In this document: one piece after another, positions 23,862-35,567 of the stretch
Layout: each line of letters starts with the position of its first letter
Position numbering within the stretch: position 1 is the stretch's first letter
Assembly (NCBI RefSeq): GCF_023736155.1
Contig: NZ_JAMLJJ010000005.1
Location: 244,021-308,020 of the forward strand
Direction: 5' to 3'
DNA: 64,000 nt
Origin: Larsenimonas salina
GTDB lineage: Bacteria > Pseudomonadota > Gammaproteobacteria > Pseudomonadales > Halomonadaceae
The notes under the pieces: model-generated
Database searches by the model: none
Told to the model about the DNA's origin: nothing
The model's input: the letters and a program-made list of their open reading frames with translations, nothing else
Position numbers and translations under genes: made by a program

Positions 23862-25007
23862 TTGAAACCGGCAATACTTGCATTGGAAGATGGCACTGTA
23901 TTTCACGGTATTTCCATTGGTGCAGAAGGCGAAAGCAGCGGCGAAGTCGTCTTCAATACGGCGATGACCGGCTATCAGGAAATACTGACCGACCCCTCCT
24001 ACTCCCGCCAGATCGTTACCCTCACATACCCCCACATCGGCAGTACCGGCATCAACGAAGAAGACATCGAGTCACAGCGCATCTGCGCCGCTGGCCTGAT
24101 CATTCGTGATCTGCCCCGTCTGGTCAGTAACTTTCGAAGCGTTCGCGGCCTCGATGAGTATCTGGCTGCCCAGAACATTCAGGGCATTGCAGACATCGAT
24201 ACCCGCAAGCTGACGCGCATCTTGCGGGACAAGGGTGCTCAGAACGGCGCGATCCTTGCAGGCAGTGCTGCCGAAGGCGATGACGCCGCCGAGCGGGCGC
24301 TCGAGGCGGCGCGCGGGTTTCCGGGGCTCAAGGGGATGGATCTGGCGAAGGAATCGAGCGTCGAGAAAACGTTCGAGTGGCACGAAGGCGAGTGGGTGCT
24401 GGGCAAGGGGTATCTGGACGCGGCCGGTCAGAGCCGTCCGTACCACGTCGTGGCCTTTGATTATGGCACCAAGTACAACATCTTCCGCATGCTGACAAGC
24501 CGTGGCTGTCGAGTGACAGTGGTTCCGGCGCAAACGCCGGCCGAGGACGTGCTGGCCATGAACCCGGATGGCGTTTTCCTTTCCAATGGCCCGGGTGATC
24601 CCGAGCCGTGCGATTACGCCATTACCGCAATTTCGGGCATTCTCGAGCGTGGCGTGCCGGTCTTCGGGATATGCCTCGGGCATCAGCTTCTGGCGCTGGC
24701 CAGTGGCGCCAAGACCGTCAAGATGGGGCATGGCCACCATGGTGCGAACCATCCGGTGCAGGACCTTGAGTCCGGCGTGGTCATGATCACCAGCCAGAAC
24801 CACGGGTTCGCGGTTGATGAAACGACGCTTCCGGCCAACCTCAAAGCGACGCATCGCTCGCTGTTCGACCAGACGCTTCAAGGCATCGAGCGCACCGATT
24901 GCCCGGCCTTCAGCTTTCAGGGTCATCCGGAAGCGAGCCCGGGGCCGCACGATGTGGCGCCGCTGTTCGACCGGTTTGTCGCGATGATGGCCGAGCGCCG
25001 CAGTTAA
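23862..25007 (+). CDS. carA: carbamoyl-phosphate synthase small subunit
   Basis: Glutaminase subunit that feeds ammonia to CarB for arginine and pyrimidine synthesis. 381 residues: N-terminal CPSase domain, then a class I glutamine amidotransferase domain with nucleophile Cys271 (CLGHQ), His355 and Glu357 ([11 protein letters not shown]). The start is TTG 23862, with GGGAGG eight bases upstream. A three-codon ORF ATG-TTG-CGT-TGA (23854-23865) overlaps this start; the ATG cannot be the carA start because its frame closes at once. Confidence 0.96.
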   Translation: MKPAILALEDGTVFHGISIGAEGESSGEVVFNTAMTGYQEILTDPSYSRQIVTLTYPHIGSTGINEEDIESQRICAAGLIIRDLPRLVSNFRSVRGLDEYLAAQNIQGIADIDTRKLTRILRDKGAQNGAILAGSAAEGDDAAERALEAARGFPGLKGMDLAKESSVEKTFEWHEGEWVLGKGYLDAAGQSRPYHVVAFDYGTKYNIFRMLTSRGCRVTVVPAQTPAEDVLAMNPDGVFLSNGPGDPEPCDYAITAISGILERGVPVFGICLGHQLLALASGAKTVKMGHGHHGANHPVQDLESGVVMITSQNHGFAVDETTLPANLKATHRSLFDQTLQGIERTDCPAFSFQGHPEASPGPHDVAPLFDRFVAMMAERRS

Positions 25008-25059
25008 GTCGCCGAACACGCTTTTTGTATTACATCACCAGGTTTACGCGGACACTGTC

Positions 25060-28000
25060 ATGCCCAAACGTACCGACATCCAAAGCATTCTGATCATTGG
25101 CGCTGGCCCGATCGTTATCGGCCAGGCCTGCGAGTTCGACTATTCCGGCGCTCAGGCGTGCAAGGCGCTGCGTGAAGAGGGGTACCGGGTCATTCTGGTC
25201 AACTCCAACCCGGCCACCATCATGACCGACCCGGTCATGGCGGACGCGACCTACATCGAGCCCATCACGTGGGAAACGGTCGCGCGCATCATCGAAAAAG
25301 AGCGCCCCGATGTGCTGCTGCCGACCATGGGCGGCCAGACGGCGCTCAACTGTGCGCTCGAACTCGAGCGCCAGGGCGTGCTGGAGAAGTTCGGGGTCGA
25401 GATGGTCGGCGCCAACGCTCAGACCATCGAGAAAGCCGAAGACCGCGACCTGTTCGACCAGGCGATGAAGAACATCGGCCTCGAGTGCCCGAAAGCCAAG
25501 ATCGCGCATGAGATGGATGAGGCGTGGGAGATTCAGAGCGAACTCGGCTTCCCCTGCATCATTCGTCCGTCCTACACCATGGGTGGCTCCGGCGGCGGCG
25601 TGGCGTACAACAAGGAAGAGTTCGAAGAGATCTGCCACCGCGGATTCGAGCTGTCCTCCAACCATGAGCTTTTGATCGACGAATCGCTTTTGGGCTGGAA
25701 GGAGTACGAGATGGAGGTCGTTCGGGACAAGAACGACAACTGCATCATCGTATGTGCGATCGAGAACTTTGACCCGATGGGCGTGCACACCGGCGACTCC
25801 ATTACGGTTGCGCCAGCGCAGACGCTGACCGACAAGGAATATCAGTTGATGCGTAACGCATCCCTTGCGGTGCTGCGCGAGATCGGTGTCGAGACCGGCG
25901 GGTCCAACGTGCAGTTCGGCGTGGATCCGAACACCGGTCGGATGGTCGTCATCGAGATGAATCCGCGCGTGTCGCGCTCTTCGGCGCTGGCCTCGAAAGC
26001 CACTGGCTTCCCGATTGCCAAGATCGCGGCAAAGCTTGCGATAGGTTACACCCTCGACGAGCTTCAAAACGACATCACCGGTGGGGCGACGCCTGCGTCG
26101 TTCGAGCCGGCGATCGACTACGTCGTGACCAAGATTCCCCGGTTCACGTTTGAAAAATTCCCGCAGGCCAACGACCGTCTGACCACCCAGATGAAATCAG
26201 TGGGCGAGGTCATGGCGATCGGTCGTACCTATCAGGAGTCGATGCAGAAAGCGCTGCGCGGCCTCGAGATCGGTGTGGACGGGTTCGCACCGAAACTGAC
26301 CCGCTTCGACGATGAATCGATGACCCTGCTTCAGGGCGAGCTTCAGCGTCCAGGCGCCGACCGCATGTTCTATGTTGCGGACGCCTTCAGAGCCGGTCTC
26401 TCGCTTGATCAGGTGTTCAATTACACCAAGATCGATCGCTGGTTCCTGGTTCAGATTCAGGAGCTGATCGAGCTTGAGGCGGTCATCGGCACGAAGGGCT
26501 TTGCCGACCTCGATTACCGCGAGGTCTTTGGCTGGAAGCGCAAGGGCTTCAGCGATGAGCGCATCGCACACCTGATGGGCGTGTCCGAAAATGAGTTCCG
26601 GGCGTTTCGTCACACGCTCGGCCTGCACCCGGCCTACAAGCGCGTCGATACCTGCGCGGCCGAGTTTGCCACGTCCACGGCGTACATGTACTCGACCTAC
26701 GAGGAAGAGTGCGAAGCCGAGCCAAGCGACCGTAAAAAAATCATGGTGCTCGGTGGCGGTCCGAACCGGATCGGTCAGGGCATCGAGTTCGACTACTGCT
26801 GCGTTCACGCCGCACTCGCCATGCGCGAGGACGGCTATGAAACCATCATGGTCAACTGCAACCCTGAAACCGTTTCGACCGATTATGACACCAGTGACCG
26901 CCTCTATTTCGAGCCGGTAACGCTTGAGGATGTGCTCGAGATCGTCGCCAAGGAAAAGCCGGTCGGTGTGATCGTGCAGTTCGGTGGCCAGACACCGTTG
27001 AAGCTTGCGCGTGATCTCGAGGCGGCGGGCGTGCCGATCATCGGTACCACGCCTGATGCGATCGACCGGGCCGAAGACCGTGAGCGATTCCAGCACATGA
27101 TCGAAAAGCTTGGCCTGAAGCAGCCGCCCAACGCGACGGCGCGGAGTTTCGAGGAGGCGTTCACCAAGGCCGAAACCATCGGTTATCCGCTGGTGGTGCG
27201 CCCGAGTTACGTGCTGGGTGGCCGGGCGATGGAGATCGTTTACACCGCCGACGAACTCGAGCGTTATATGACGTATGCGGTCAAGGTCTCCAACGACTCA
27301 CCGGTGCTGCTCGATCACTTCCTGAATCACGCGGTGGAAGTCGACATCGACGCTGTCAGCGACGGTAAGCAGGTCGTGATTGGCGGCATCATGCAGCACA
27401 TCGAACAGGCCGGCGTGCACTCCGGCGATTCCGCCTGCTCGCTGCCGCCGTATTCGCTGCCCGCCGATGTTCAGGACGAGATGCGCGATCAGGTCAAGCG
27501 TATGGCGCTGGAGCTGAATGTGGTGGGCTTAATGAACGTGCAGCTGGCGTGGCAGGATGGCGAGATCTATGTGATCGAGGTCAACCCGAGAGCGTCACGC
27601 ACCGTGCCGTTCGTGTCCAAGTGCATCGGGCGTTCGCTTGCCCAGGTAGCGGCGCGCTGCATGGCCGGTCAGACGCTTGCCGAGCAGAATTTCACCCTTG
27701 AGCGCATCCCGAGTTTTTATAGCGTCAAGGAAGCGGTGTTCCCGTTCAACAAGTTCCCAGGCGTTGACCCAATCCTGACGCCGGAAATGAAATCCACCGG
27801 TGAGGTGATGGGCAGTGGCGAGACCTTCGCCGAGGCCTTCTATAAAGCCCAGATCGGCGCGAGTGAGGCGATGCCGCCGTTAACCGGCGACCGCACGGCG
27901 TTTCTGTCGGTTCGGGATCCGGATAAGGCCGAGGTTATCGATGTGGCACGCTCTCTGCTAACATTGGGCTTTTCCTTGATCGCAACTCGAGGCACGGCCG

Positions 28001-28293
28001 AGGCGCTTACCGAGGCGGGCATCGAGGTCAGCGTGGTCAATAAGGTGTACGAAGGCCGTCCGCATATTGTCGATATGCTCAAAAACGACGAAGTGGCCTA
28101 CATCGTAAATACCACCGAAGGCCGTCAGGCGATCAGCGATTCCTCCGTCATCCGCCGTACTGCACTTGCTCATAAAGTGCCTTATGCGACCACGATCGCA
28201 GGCGCTAAGGCGGTCTGTATGGCGCTTGAATATGGCAACGATATTAAAGTGCGTCGGCTGCAGGAGCTGCACGCAGGAGTAGTTTATGAATAA
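25060..28293 (+). CDS. carB: carbamoyl-phosphate synthase large subunit
   Basis: A 1077-residue synthetase with two homologous ATP-grasp halves: carboxyphosphate (about 1-400) and carbamate (about 550-935). Examples are [20 protein letters not shown] in the first and [20 protein letters not shown] in the second. The C-terminal MGS-type allosteric domain ([15 protein letters not shown]) binds UMP and ornithine in known enzymes. It follows carA by 52 bases and overlaps greA by eight. Confidence 0.98.
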   Translation: MPKRTDIQSILIIGAGPIVIGQACEFDYSGAQACKALREEGYRVILVNSNPATIMTDPVMADATYIEPITWETVARIIEKERPDVLLPTMGGQTALNCALELERQGVLEKFGVEMVGANAQTIEKAEDRDLFDQAMKNIGLECPKAKIAHEMDEAWEIQSELGFPCIIRPSYTMGGSGGGVAYNKEEFEEICHRGFELSSNHELLIDESLLGWKEYEMEVVRDKNDNCIIVCAIENFDPMGVHTGDSITVAPAQTLTDKEYQLMRNASLAVLREIGVETGGSNVQFGVDPNTGRMVVIEMNPRVSRSSALASKATGFPIAKIAAKLAIGYTLDELQNDITGGATPASFEPAIDYVVTKIPRFTFEKFPQANDRLTTQMKSVGEVMAIGRTYQESMQKALRGLEIGVDGFAPKLTRFDDESMTLLQGELQRPGADRMFYVADAFRAGLSLDQVFNYTKIDRWFLVQIQELIELEAVIGTKGFADLDYREVFGWKRKGFSDERIAHLMGVSENEFRAFRHTLGLHPAYKRVDTCAAEFATSTAYMYSTYEEECEAEPSDRKKIMVLGGGPNRIGQGIEFDYCCVHAALAMREDGYETIMVNCNPETVSTDYDTSDRLYFEPVTLEDVLEIVAKEKPVGVIVQFGGQTPLKLARDLEAAGVPIIGTTPDAIDRAEDRERFQHMIEKLGLKQPPNATARSFEEAFTKAETIGYPLVVRPSYVLGGRAMEIVYTADELERYMTYAVKVSNDSPVLLDHFLNHAVEVDIDAVSDGKQVVIGGIMQHIEQAGVHSGDSACSLPPYSLPADVQDEMRDQVKRMALELNVVGLMNVQLAWQDGEIYVIEVNPRASRTVPFVSKCIGRSLAQVAARCMAGQTLAEQNFTLERIPSFYSVKEAVFPFNKFPGVDPILTPEMKSTGEVMGSGETFAEAFYKAQIGASEAMPPLTGDRTAFLSVRDPDKAEVIDVARSLLTLGFSLIATRGTAEALTEAGIEVSVVNKVYEGRPHIVDMLKNDEVAYIVNTTEGRQAISDSSVIRRTALAHKVPYATTIAGAKAVCMALEYGNDIKVRRLQELHAGVVYE

Positions 28294-28762
28294 ATTTCCC
28301 ATGACCGTGGAGGGCGAGCGTGCCCTTCGGGAAGAGTTGGAGCATTTAAAGGGTGTCGAGCGCCCTACCGTGATTGCCGCAATCTCGGAAGCCCGTGAGC
28401 ATGGCGACCTGAAGGAAAACGCCGAGTATCACGCTGCGCGGGAGCAGCAGGGGTTCATCGAGGGGCGTATTCAGGAGATCGAATCCAAGCTATCGGCGTG
28501 CCAGGTAATCGATGTCACCAAGATGCCGGCCAATGGCAAGGTGATCTTCGGTGTGACGGTCAGTCTGACCAACCTCGATACCGATGAAGAAGTCTGCTAT
28601 CGCATCGTTGGTGAAGATGAGGCCGACATCAAGCAGGGCAAGATTTCAGTCACTTCTCCGATCGCGCGTGCGCTGATCGGCAAGGAAGAGGGCGACGTGG
28701 TCAACGTCAAGACGCCCGGTGGCGAAGTCGAGTACGAAATCAGTGAGGTCGAGCACCGCTGA
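28286..28762 (+). CDS. greA: transcription elongation factor GreA
   Basis: Rescues backtracked RNA polymerase by stimulating transcript cleavage through its secondary channel. The 158-residue protein has an N-terminal coiled coil with the acidic tip ([17 protein letters not shown], essential Asp/Glu) and a C-terminal FKBP-like domain. The ATG lies inside the end of carB, so expression is probably coupled. Confidence 0.97.
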   Translation: MNKFPMTVEGERALREELEHLKGVERPTVIAAISEAREHGDLKENAEYHAAREQQGFIEGRIQEIESKLSACQVIDVTKMPANGKVIFGVTVSLTNLDTDEEVCYRIVGEDEADIKQGKISVTSPIARALIGKEEGDVVNVKTPGGEVEYEISEVEHR

Positions 28763-28779
28763 GTGCTCGAGCCTGACTG

Positions 28780-28815
28780 AAACACCAACGCCCGCAAATG
28801 CGGGCGTTGGTGTTT
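28780..28815. terminator. bidirectional terminator between greA and yhbY
   Basis: A 16-bp perfect stem, AACACCAACGCCCGC and its complement plus one flanking A-T pair, around loop AAAT, followed by TTTC on the plus strand. A smaller GAGCAC/GTGCTC hairpin (28751-28768) spans the greA stop codon. Confidence 0.85.
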
Positions 28816-28838
28816 TCACAAGGGCCAAAGCGGAACCT

Positions 28839-29150
28839 TCAGGAGGTGTGACGTGCCACGTTGGACAGCTTCGGTTTCGCCTTGGGGTTCTTTCGATAAA
28901 GCAAAACCATCTTGCCGATAGTTTGCACAACCTCTGAACGTGTCCCCATACTGATCTCGGACAGCAAGGCCTTGCGCGCATCGCGATCGGGTATGGCAAT
29001 CTTGACCTTGATCAATTCATGATCGAACAGCGCTCGATCGATTTCAGCCATGGCGCCATCGGACAGGCCGTTTTCGGAAACCAGAACGACCGGGTTCAGG
29101 TGATGCCCGATGCTGCGAAAGCTTTTCTTTTGTGCCGCTGTAAGGCTCAT
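28839..29150 (-). CDS. yhbY: CRS1-YhbY domain RNA-binding protein
   Basis: A 103-residue single-domain KH-like protein linked in E. coli to 50S ribosomal subunit assembly. The core GLSDGAMAEIDRALFDHELIKVKI and the GxxR-like loop are present, followed by VVQTIGKMVLLYRKNP. The ATG at 29150 is chosen by the canonical MSLTAAQKKSFRSIGHHLNP start and an upstream GAAG. It is divergent from rlmE, as in other gammaproteobacteria. Confidence 0.94.
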   Translation of the reverse strand: MSLTAAQKKSFRSIGHHLNPVVLVSENGLSDGAMAEIDRALFDHELIKVKIAIPDRDARKALLSEISMGTRSEVVQTIGKMVLLYRKNPKAKPKLSNVARHTS

Positions 29151-29249
29151 GGTATCTTCTTTGCTCGTATAAACGTCGGTAATTCGTGTGCTGGCGTCCA
29201 TTCTACGCTAGTCACCCAAGCCATCGCCAACCCTGCATGCCTTACGCGG

Positions 29250-29255
29250 TATAAT
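29250..29255 (+). promoter_or_regulatory. -10 element of the rlmE-ftsH promoter
   Basis: A perfect TATAAT 27 bases upstream of the rlmE start. No good -35 sits at 16-18 bp, so activity may need an activator or rely on other contacts. Confidence 0.45.
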
Positions 29256-29281
29256 AAAGGGTGTGATCAGGAAATGTCCTC

Positions 29282-29902
29282 GTGAAACGATCCAAATCAA
29301 GTGCCAATTGGTTGAAGGAGCACTTCGACGACGCCTACGTTCAGCGCTCCCGTGATGATGGTTATCGAAGTCGTGCGAGTTATAAGCTGCTCGAGATCGA
29401 TGAAAAGGACCAGTTATTGGGTGCCGGAATGACGGTGGTCGATCTTGGCGCTGCGCCTGGTGGCTGGAGCCAGATCGCGGCCGAGCGCGTCGGAACGTCC
29501 GGTGTGGTCATCGCGACCGATATTCTAGAAATGGACGCGCTGGCCGATGTGAGTTTCATTAAGGGGGATTTCACGGAAAACGATGTCCTGGATGCTATCA
29601 TGACAGAGATAGATGGGCGTCCCGTGAATCTGGTGCTTTCGGATATGGCGCCGAACATGAGCGGCCAGGCGGCCATCGACCAGCCTCAAGCCATGTATCT
29701 GGTCGAGCTTGCGCTCGATATGGCAACACAAGTGCTCTCTCCCGGAGGCAATTTTCTGGTCAAGGTGTTTCAGGGAGAAGGGTTCGATGACTACCTTCAA
29801 CAGATGCGGTCGCATTTCAAGAAGGTTATGACGCGCAAGCCCAAGGCATCCCGCGCTCGCTCGCGTGAGGTCTACTTGCTTGGAAGAGAATTTCGTACCT
29901 AG
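29282..29902 (+). CDS. rlmE: 23S rRNA 2'-O-ribose U2552 methyltransferase
   Basis: SAM-dependent methylation of U2552 in the A-loop of 23S rRNA (FtsJ/RrmJ). The 206-residue protein has the SAM motif [13 protein letters not shown], the DMAPNMSG active-site block and the K-D-K-E tetrad context (KVFQGEGF). The start is GTG 29282 with AGGA upstream. It precedes ftsH, a pair that is heat-inducible in E. coli. Confidence 0.96.
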   Translation: MKRSKSSANWLKEHFDDAYVQRSRDDGYRSRASYKLLEIDEKDQLLGAGMTVVDLGAAPGGWSQIAAERVGTSGVVIATDILEMDALADVSFIKGDFTENDVLDAIMTEIDGRPVNLVLSDMAPNMSGQAAIDQPQAMYLVELALDMATQVLSPGGNFLVKVFQGEGFDDYLQQMRSHFKKVMTRKPKASRARSREVYLLGREFRT

Positions 29903-29903
29903 G

Positions 29904-29931
29904 CTTGCAAGACCGCCTCAAAGCCCTCACT
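29904..29931 (+). promoter_or_regulatory. weak sigma32-like promoter candidate for ftsH
   Basis: CTTGCAA (29904-29910), 13-bp spacer, CCCTCACT (29924-29931). The -35 is one base off the heat-shock consensus, while the -10 keeps only CCC and the last T. It would give ftsH its own heat-inducible start. Confidence 0.28.
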
Positions 29932-29994
29932 TTCTCTAGGATAAAGGTGCTTGAGTGGGTCGAGCCGCTGGAATGACGTAATGAGGGTGATCCC

Positions 29995-31953
29995 TTGAAC
30001 GATATGGCTAAGAATCTGATTTTATGGTTGATCATCGCAGCAGTTTTGCTGACGGTGTTCAATAATTTTAATGTGGATAATTCACCGCAGGCGATGAATT
30101 ACTCACAGTTCGTGGAGCAGGTCCAAAATGATCAGATCCGCCAGGTAACAATCGACGGGTATACCATCAGTGGTGATCGTCAGGATGGCTCGTCCTTCCA
30201 GACCATCCGACCTGCGGTTCAGGATCCCAAGCTGATCGATGATCTGCTTAGCCATAGCGTGGTCATTCAGGGCAAGAAACCTGAAGAGCAGAGCATCTGG
30301 TCCAGGCTTTTGATCGCAAGTTTCCCGATACTTATTATCCTGGCGATCTTTTTGTTCTTCATGCGTCAGATGCAGGGTGGGGGCGCCGGTAAGGGCGGGC
30401 CCATGAGCTTTGGTAAATCCAAGGCCAAGCTCCTGTCTCAGGACCAGATCAAAACCACGTTCAAGGATGTGGCGGGCTGCGATGAAGCCAAGGAAGAAGT
30501 CGAAGAGCTGGTCGACTATCTGAAAGACCCTTCCAAGTTTCAGCGGCTCGGTGGTCAGATACCGCGCGGTGTCCTGATGGCGGGGCCGCCGGGTACAGGT
30601 AAGACGCTTCTTGCCAAGGCGATCGCGGGCGAAGCAAAGGTGCCGTTCTTTACGATCTCCGGTTCCGATTTCGTTGAGATGTTCGTAGGTGTCGGTGCAT
30701 CGCGTGTTCGTGACATGTTCGAGCAGGCCAAGAAGCAGTCGCCCTGCATTATCTTTATCGATGAGATCGATGCCGTGGGTCGTTCGCGTGGCTCCGGTAT
30801 GGGCGGTGGCCACGACGAGCGTGAGCAGACGTTGAACCAGCTTCTGGTCGAGATGGACGGTTTCGATCCGAACGATGGCGTTATCGTGATTGCTGCGACC
30901 AACCGGCCTGACGTGCTCGACCCCGCGCTTTTGCGTCCAGGTCGTTTTGACCGCCAGGTTACGGTCGGGCTGCCTGACATTCGTGGCCGTGAACATATCC
31001 TGAACGTACACCTTCGCAAGGTGCCGCTTGCCGACGACGTCAAGCCCGAGCTTATTGCGCGCGGTACACCCGGCTTTTCAGGGGCCGATCTTTCCAATGT
31101 CGTCAATGAGGCTGCGCTTTTTGCTGCGCGTCGCAATCGCCGTTTGGTGTCAATGGAAGAGCTTGAATCTGCCAAGGACAAGATCATGATGGGCGCTGAA
31201 CGTCGTTCCATGGTGATGTCCGAGAAAGAGAAGCGAAATACTGCCTATCACGAGGCTGGGCACGCGATCATCGGTCTATTGATGCCCGAGCATGATCCAG
31301 TCTACAAGGTGACCATTATTCCGCGTGGTCGGGCCTTGGGTGTAACCATGTTCCTGCCCAGCGAAGACCGTTACAGCTTCAGCCGGCAGCAGATTCTCAG
31401 TCAGATCTGTTCCCTGTTCGGTGGGCGCATCGCTGAGGAGATGACGCTTGGCCCTAACGGGGTTACTACCGGCGCCTCGAACGACATCAAGCGCGCGACC
31501 GAACTTGCTCACAGCATGGTTGCAAAATGGGGACTTTCTTCCGAAATGGGCCCGCTGATGTACGACGAGGATGAGTCTCATCAGTTCCTTGGTGGTCCGG
31601 GCAGCGGGGGCGGCAAGTTCAACTCGCCTGAAACCACGTCGCGTCTCGATAAGGAAGTGCGTCGAATCATCGATGAGTGCTACAAGCAGGCAGCCCAGTT
31701 GCTTGAAGATAATCGAGATAAACTCGATATGATGGCTGAGGCGTTGGTTCAGTACGAAACGATCGATACGGACCAGATCAAGGACATTATGGAAGGCCGC
31801 TACCCGCAGCCACCCAAAGACTGGAACGATAACGGTCCGACCGGCGGCACACCTGCGGCATCTGATGAATCCGAGCCGGATGAATCTTCGCAAGATGATG
31901 ACGATGTAAAACGCAGGCCTTCAGATCCCCTTGGTGGGCCTGCAGGGCACTGA
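29995..31953 (+). CDS. ftsH: ATP-dependent zinc metalloprotease FtsH
   Basis: Membrane-anchored AAA+ protease that controls sigma32, LpxC and membrane protein quality in E. coli. 652 residues: two N-terminal transmembrane helices (about 6-24 and 103-122), Walker A GPPGTGKT, Walker B IIFIDEID, the arginine-finger SRH, and the zinc motif HEAGH with a later Asp ligand. The TTG at 29995 (TTG-AAC-GAT-ATG) has GAGGG upstream and yields [12 protein letters not shown], the form seen in Pseudomonas; ATG 30004 is an alternative. The C-terminal tail is acidic and disordered. Confidence 0.96.
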   Translation: MNDMAKNLILWLIIAAVLLTVFNNFNVDNSPQAMNYSQFVEQVQNDQIRQVTIDGYTISGDRQDGSSFQTIRPAVQDPKLIDDLLSHSVVIQGKKPEEQSIWSRLLIASFPILIILAIFLFFMRQMQGGGAGKGGPMSFGKSKAKLLSQDQIKTTFKDVAGCDEAKEEVEELVDYLKDPSKFQRLGGQIPRGVLMAGPPGTGKTLLAKAIAGEAKVPFFTISGSDFVEMFVGVGASRVRDMFEQAKKQSPCIIFIDEIDAVGRSRGSGMGGGHDEREQTLNQLLVEMDGFDPNDGVIVIAATNRPDVLDPALLRPGRFDRQVTVGLPDIRGREHILNVHLRKVPLADDVKPELIARGTPGFSGADLSNVVNEAALFAARRNRRLVSMEELESAKDKIMMGAERRSMVMSEKEKRNTAYHEAGHAIIGLLMPEHDPVYKVTIIPRGRALGVTMFLPSEDRYSFSRQQILSQICSLFGGRIAEEMTLGPNGVTTGASNDIKRATELAHSMVAKWGLSSEMGPLMYDEDESHQFLGGPGSGGGKFNSPETTSRLDKEVRRIIDECYKQAAQLLEDNRDKLDMMAEALVQYETIDTDQIKDIMEGRYPQPPKDWNDNGPTGGTPAASDESEPDESSQDDDDVKRRPSDPLGGPAGH

Positions 31954-31955
31954 CG

Positions 31956-31982
31956 AAAAGGCCGCTTCGAGCGGCCTTTTTT
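31956..31982 (+). terminator. terminator after ftsH
   Basis: GGCCGCT/AGCGGCC stem with loop TCG, flanked by AAAA on the left and six T on the right. Confidence 0.93.
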
Positions 31983-32016
31983 ATATGCATCTCGCTTAAT
32001 CAATTAAGGGTACGTA

Positions 32017-32868
32017 ATGGCATTACCGAGCACGCTGGCCTGCGGCACGCATACACTCGATCTTTCTCGGCCTGTGGTGATGGGGGTATTGAATGTAACC
32101 CCTGATTCCTTTTCTGACGGTGGTCACTACACAACGATGGACGCGGCCGTTCGTCAGGCTGAAAACATGTTGCGTGATGGAGCTCGGATCATCGATATCG
32201 GCGGCGAGTCCACGCGACCGGGTGCTGAGGTAGTGTCTTCCGAAGAAGAGCTTGAGCGGGTTGTGCCGGTGGTGGCGCGATTGGTCGAGGAATTCGGATG
32301 CCTTGTTTCGCTGGATACCAGTTGTCCTGAGGTCATGCGCGAGGGCGCGAAAGCCGGGGCCGGAATTATCAATGATGTCCGCTCTCTGACGCGCGAGGGC
32401 GCGCTTGAGGCGGCGGCGGCGAGCGAGTTAGCCGTATGCGTGATGCACATGCGTGGAGAGCCCGCCACCATGCAGCAGCAAGTGGACTACGGTGCGCCGA
32501 TCGAAGAAGAGGTATTTCGGTTTCTGGAGGATCGCGTCCGGGTCTGTCAGGCTGCCGGAATTTCAAAGGATAGGATGATCGTTGATCCCGGATTTGGTTT
32601 TGCCAAGACGATTGAGCATAATCTGCGGTTAATGAATCGTTTACACTCGCTTCAATCGCTTGAGCGCCCGCTTTTAGTAGGCGTTTCTCGTAAAAGCATG
32701 ATTGGCAAGGCACTTGGCCGCGAGGTCGAGGATCGTTTGCCGGGCGGGTTGGCGCTGGCTGCACTGGCTGTGCAGCAGGGAGCCGCCATCTTACGAACAC
32801 ATGATGTTGGCCCGACCGTTGATGCCGTCAACATGGCTTGGGCCGTGCTAAAGGAAGGCACTAACTAA
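32017..32868 (+). CDS. folP: dihydropteroate synthase
   Basis: Condenses pterin pyrophosphate with p-aminobenzoate in folate synthesis; the sulfonamide target. The 283-residue TIM barrel shows both signatures, [15 protein letters not shown] and GGESTRPGA, then DPGFGFAKT. It shares its last base with the glmM start (TAATG). Confidence 0.97.
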   Translation: MALPSTLACGTHTLDLSRPVVMGVLNVTPDSFSDGGHYTTMDAAVRQAENMLRDGARIIDIGGESTRPGAEVVSSEEELERVVPVVARLVEEFGCLVSLDTSCPEVMREGAKAGAGIINDVRSLTREGALEAAAASELAVCVMHMRGEPATMQQQVDYGAPIEEEVFRFLEDRVRVCQAAGISKDRMIVDPGFGFAKTIEHNLRLMNRLHSLQSLERPLLVGVSRKSMIGKALGREVEDRLPGGLALAALAVQQGAAILRTHDVGPTVDAVNMAWAVLKEGTN

Positions 32869-34217
32869 TGGCAAGACAGTATTTTGGAACGGATGGTATT
32901 CGCGGTACCGTCGGTGAGTCGCCGATCACGCCAGATTTCATGCTTAAGCTTGGATGGGCGGCAGGTCGCGTATTTGCAAAAAAAGGGCGCTCTCGGGTCA
33001 TTATTGGCAAGGATACCCGCATCTCCGGGTACATGTTTGAGTCCGCGCTTGAAGCTGGTTTCTCGGCGGCAGGGGTCGATGTGTCTCTACTGGGGCCAAT
33101 GCCCACACCTGGCATCGCGTACCTGACCCGCACGTTTCATGCTGAGGCGGGCGTTGTAATCAGTGCGTCTCACAATTCGTTTCAAGACAACGGCATCAAG
33201 TTCTTCTCAAGTGAAGGCACTAAGCTTCCTGATGCTCTGGAGGCCGACATCGAGGCCGCGCTCGAGCTTCCAATCGAGACGGTCGGCCCCGACCGTCTCG
33301 GCAAGGTCGCGCGTATCAATGATGCTGCCGGTCGCTATATCGAATTTTGTAAATCCAGTATGCCAAGCCGAGCAGGCCTTCACGGCATGAATATCGTGGT
33401 CGACTGTGCTCATGGCGCCACCTACCACATTGCGCCGAACGTTCTTCGTGAGCTGGGTGCGAATGTCACAGTCATCGGCGCATCCCCTGATGGAGTCAAC
33501 ATCAATAAGGATGTAGGTTCCACTCACCCGCGCTCACTGCAGGCCAAGGTACTGGAGACCGGTGCTGATCTTGGGGTGGCCTTCGATGGGGACGGCGACC
33601 GTGTAATCATGGTTGATGAGCGAGGTCAGTTGGTTGATGGCGATGACATCCTCTATATCATTGCGCGTGACCGGTTTGACCGTGAAGTTCTTGGCGGCGG
33701 TGTCGTCGGTACACTGATGTCGAACTTTGGGCTCGCGGCCGCATTTCAGAAGCTGGGTGTGCCGTTTGAGCGCGCCAAGGTCGGCGACCGCTATGTGCTC
33801 GAGCGCATGGAAGAGAAGGGCTGGAAGCTCGGAGGCGAATCATCCGGGCACCTTGTCTGCGGTCACGTTCAGACCACAGGTGACGGGATTGTTTCCGCGT
33901 TGCAGGTGCTAGCTGTCATGCAGCGTACCGGCAAGACGCTTCAGTCACTTCTGATGGGGCTTGAAAAGGCACCTCAGGCTCTGATCAACGTTCGGCTAAC
34001 GCCTGGGTCCGATAAGGACGCGTTGATGCGAAACGACACGGTGGCTCAGGCCGTCGAAAGCGTCGAGCAAGAGCTTGGCGAGCAAGGTCGGGTATTGTTA
34101 CGTCCCTCGGGGACCGAGCCGTTGATCCGTGTTATGGTCGAAGGTCGTCCGCATTTTGACGTCAATAAGCTGGCTCAACGCATTGCTGATGCGCTGGAAG
34201 AGGCGCTGGCCGTGTAG
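32868..34217 (+). CDS. glmM: phosphoglucosamine mutase
   Basis: Converts glucosamine-6-phosphate to glucosamine-1-phosphate for peptidoglycan and LPS precursors. 449 residues; the phosphoserine is Ser101 in ISASHNS, the Mg2+ loop is DGDGDR, and a late RPSGTEP motif binds phosphate. It is translationally coupled to folP. Confidence 0.97.
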   Translation: MARQYFGTDGIRGTVGESPITPDFMLKLGWAAGRVFAKKGRSRVIIGKDTRISGYMFESALEAGFSAAGVDVSLLGPMPTPGIAYLTRTFHAEAGVVISASHNSFQDNGIKFFSSEGTKLPDALEADIEAALELPIETVGPDRLGKVARINDAAGRYIEFCKSSMPSRAGLHGMNIVVDCAHGATYHIAPNVLRELGANVTVIGASPDGVNINKDVGSTHPRSLQAKVLETGADLGVAFDGDGDRVIMVDERGQLVDGDDILYIIARDRFDREVLGGGVVGTLMSNFGLAAAFQKLGVPFERAKVGDRYVLERMEEKGWKLGGESSGHLVCGHVQTTGDGIVSALQVLAVMQRTGKTLQSLLMGLEKAPQALINVRLTPGSDKDALMRNDTVAQAVESVEQELGEQGRVLLRPSGTEPLIRVMVEGRPHFDVNKLAQRIADALEEALAV

Positions 34218-34277
34218 TTGCGAGTTGTATTCCGATAATCGCTCTATTACCATCCATCACCACCTGAGGGGGGCGCC

Positions 34278-35030
34278 ATGCGTATTCCGCTAATAGCGGG
34301 CAATTGGAAAATGAACGGATCTCTGGCATTGATCGAAGATTTCGGGAACGCGTTTTCAAGAACGTCGTTTTTGTCCAGCGCGATCGATATAGCCGTTATT
34401 CCGCCGTTTCCCTATCTGGCAAACGCCGATGAAGCGTTCGAGGGGACCCCTGTTCAGATTGGCGCTCAAACGCTTTATGGAGAGGCCTCCGGTGCATTCA
34501 CGGGGGCGGTTTCGGCCAGCATGCTGAAGGAGTTTGGCGTGCATTATGTATTGGTCGGGCACTCTGAGCGCCGAACTCTGTTTAAGGAAGATGACGCTGC
34601 CATTCTTGCTCAGGCAAGAGCGGCCATCGATGAGGGGATCGTTCCGATTCTCTGCGTCGGCGAAACTCTGGAAGAACGCGATGAAAATCGCTTCGATGAC
34701 GTGGTTCTCGGTCAATTAGATGCCGTCATGAACGGCTTGAGCGAAGAGCAGCGTCGTCAATTGGTCGTCGCGTACGAGCCTGTCTGGGCGATCGGTACCG
34801 GTCGTACGGCCACGCCTGAACAGGCTCAGGAAGTACATGCATCCTTACGCGCGCGCCTTCGCCACTACGATGAGAATCTGGCCGACAACATGCGCCTTCT
34901 TTATGGAGGTAGTATGAAACCTGCGAATGCGCAGGAGCTTCTGTCCCAGGCCGACATCGATGGTGGTTTGATTGGCGGTGCGTCATTGAAGCCGGATGAT
35001 TTCATAGCCATTTGTCACGCTGCAGGTTGA
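34278..35030 (+). CDS. tpiA: triosephosphate isomerase
   Basis: Glycolytic interconversion of glyceraldehyde-3-phosphate and DHAP. The 250-residue barrel has Lys11 (NWKMNG), His95 (GHSERR) and Glu167 (AYEPVWAIGTG), all catalytic, plus the phosphate loop LYGGS. It lies 60 bases after glmM with GAGGGGG upstream of the ATG. Confidence 0.97.
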   Translation: MRIPLIAGNWKMNGSLALIEDFGNAFSRTSFLSSAIDIAVIPPFPYLANADEAFEGTPVQIGAQTLYGEASGAFTGAVSASMLKEFGVHYVLVGHSERRTLFKEDDAAILAQARAAIDEGIVPILCVGETLEERDENRFDDVVLGQLDAVMNGLSEEQRRQLVVAYEPVWAIGTGRTATPEQAQEVHASLRARLRHYDENLADNMRLLYGGSMKPANAQELLSQADIDGGLIGGASLKPDDFIAICHAAG

Positions 35031-35034
35031 ACTC

Positions 35035-35526
35035 ATGCAAGTCGCCATTTTATTGGTACATGTAGTACTGGCCATCGCATTGATTGCGCTGGTTCTCATT
35101 CAGCAAGGAAAAGGTGCTGAGGCCGGCGCTGCCTTTGGCGGCGGTGCGTCTCAGACGGTGTTCGGGTCCCAGGGCAGCACCAGCTTTCTTGCGAAATTTA
35201 CAGGGCTCCTCGCTGCATTGTTCTTTGTAACGTCGCTGGCCCTGGCTTGGTTCGTAAGTCACGATTCCAGTGATGAAAGTGGTATTCCGGATGCAGCCGT
35301 GATCGAACAGCAGAAATCGCTTTCACCGACCCTTGATGACGGTGACTCCGCGGCGGGCTCTAAGCGTGCTCAAGAGCGTGGTGATGCGTCTGAAGGCAGC
35401 GGTCTTACGGCCCCGTCGGCGTCGGATCAAAATAATTCGGCGCCAGCCCTTGACGAGGGTGGCTCAAGTCTGGATAATTCAGCGCCAGCATCGGGAGACA
35501 AAGAAACAGGGTCTTCCGGTCAGTAA
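35035..35526 (+). CDS. secG: protein translocase subunit SecG
   Basis: Accessory SecYEG channel subunit. Two transmembrane helices (about 3-22 and 52-74) flank the conserved cytoplasmic loop GKGAEAGAAFGGGASQTVFG. At 163 residues it is longer than E. coli SecG (110) because of an acidic, Ser/Ala/Gly-rich C-terminal tail from about 78 that looks disordered. It starts four bases after tpiA. Confidence 0.95.
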   Translation: MQVAILLVHVVLAIALIALVLIQQGKGAEAGAAFGGGASQTVFGSQGSTSFLAKFTGLLAALFFVTSLALAWFVSHDSSDESGIPDAAVIEQQKSLSPTLDDGDSAAGSKRAQERGDASEGSGLTAPSASDQNNSAPALDEGGSSLDNSAPASGDKETGSSGQ

Positions 35527-35567
35527 AGCAGTAACTGGGTAAGTAATTGATTGCCCAGCCCCCTGAT

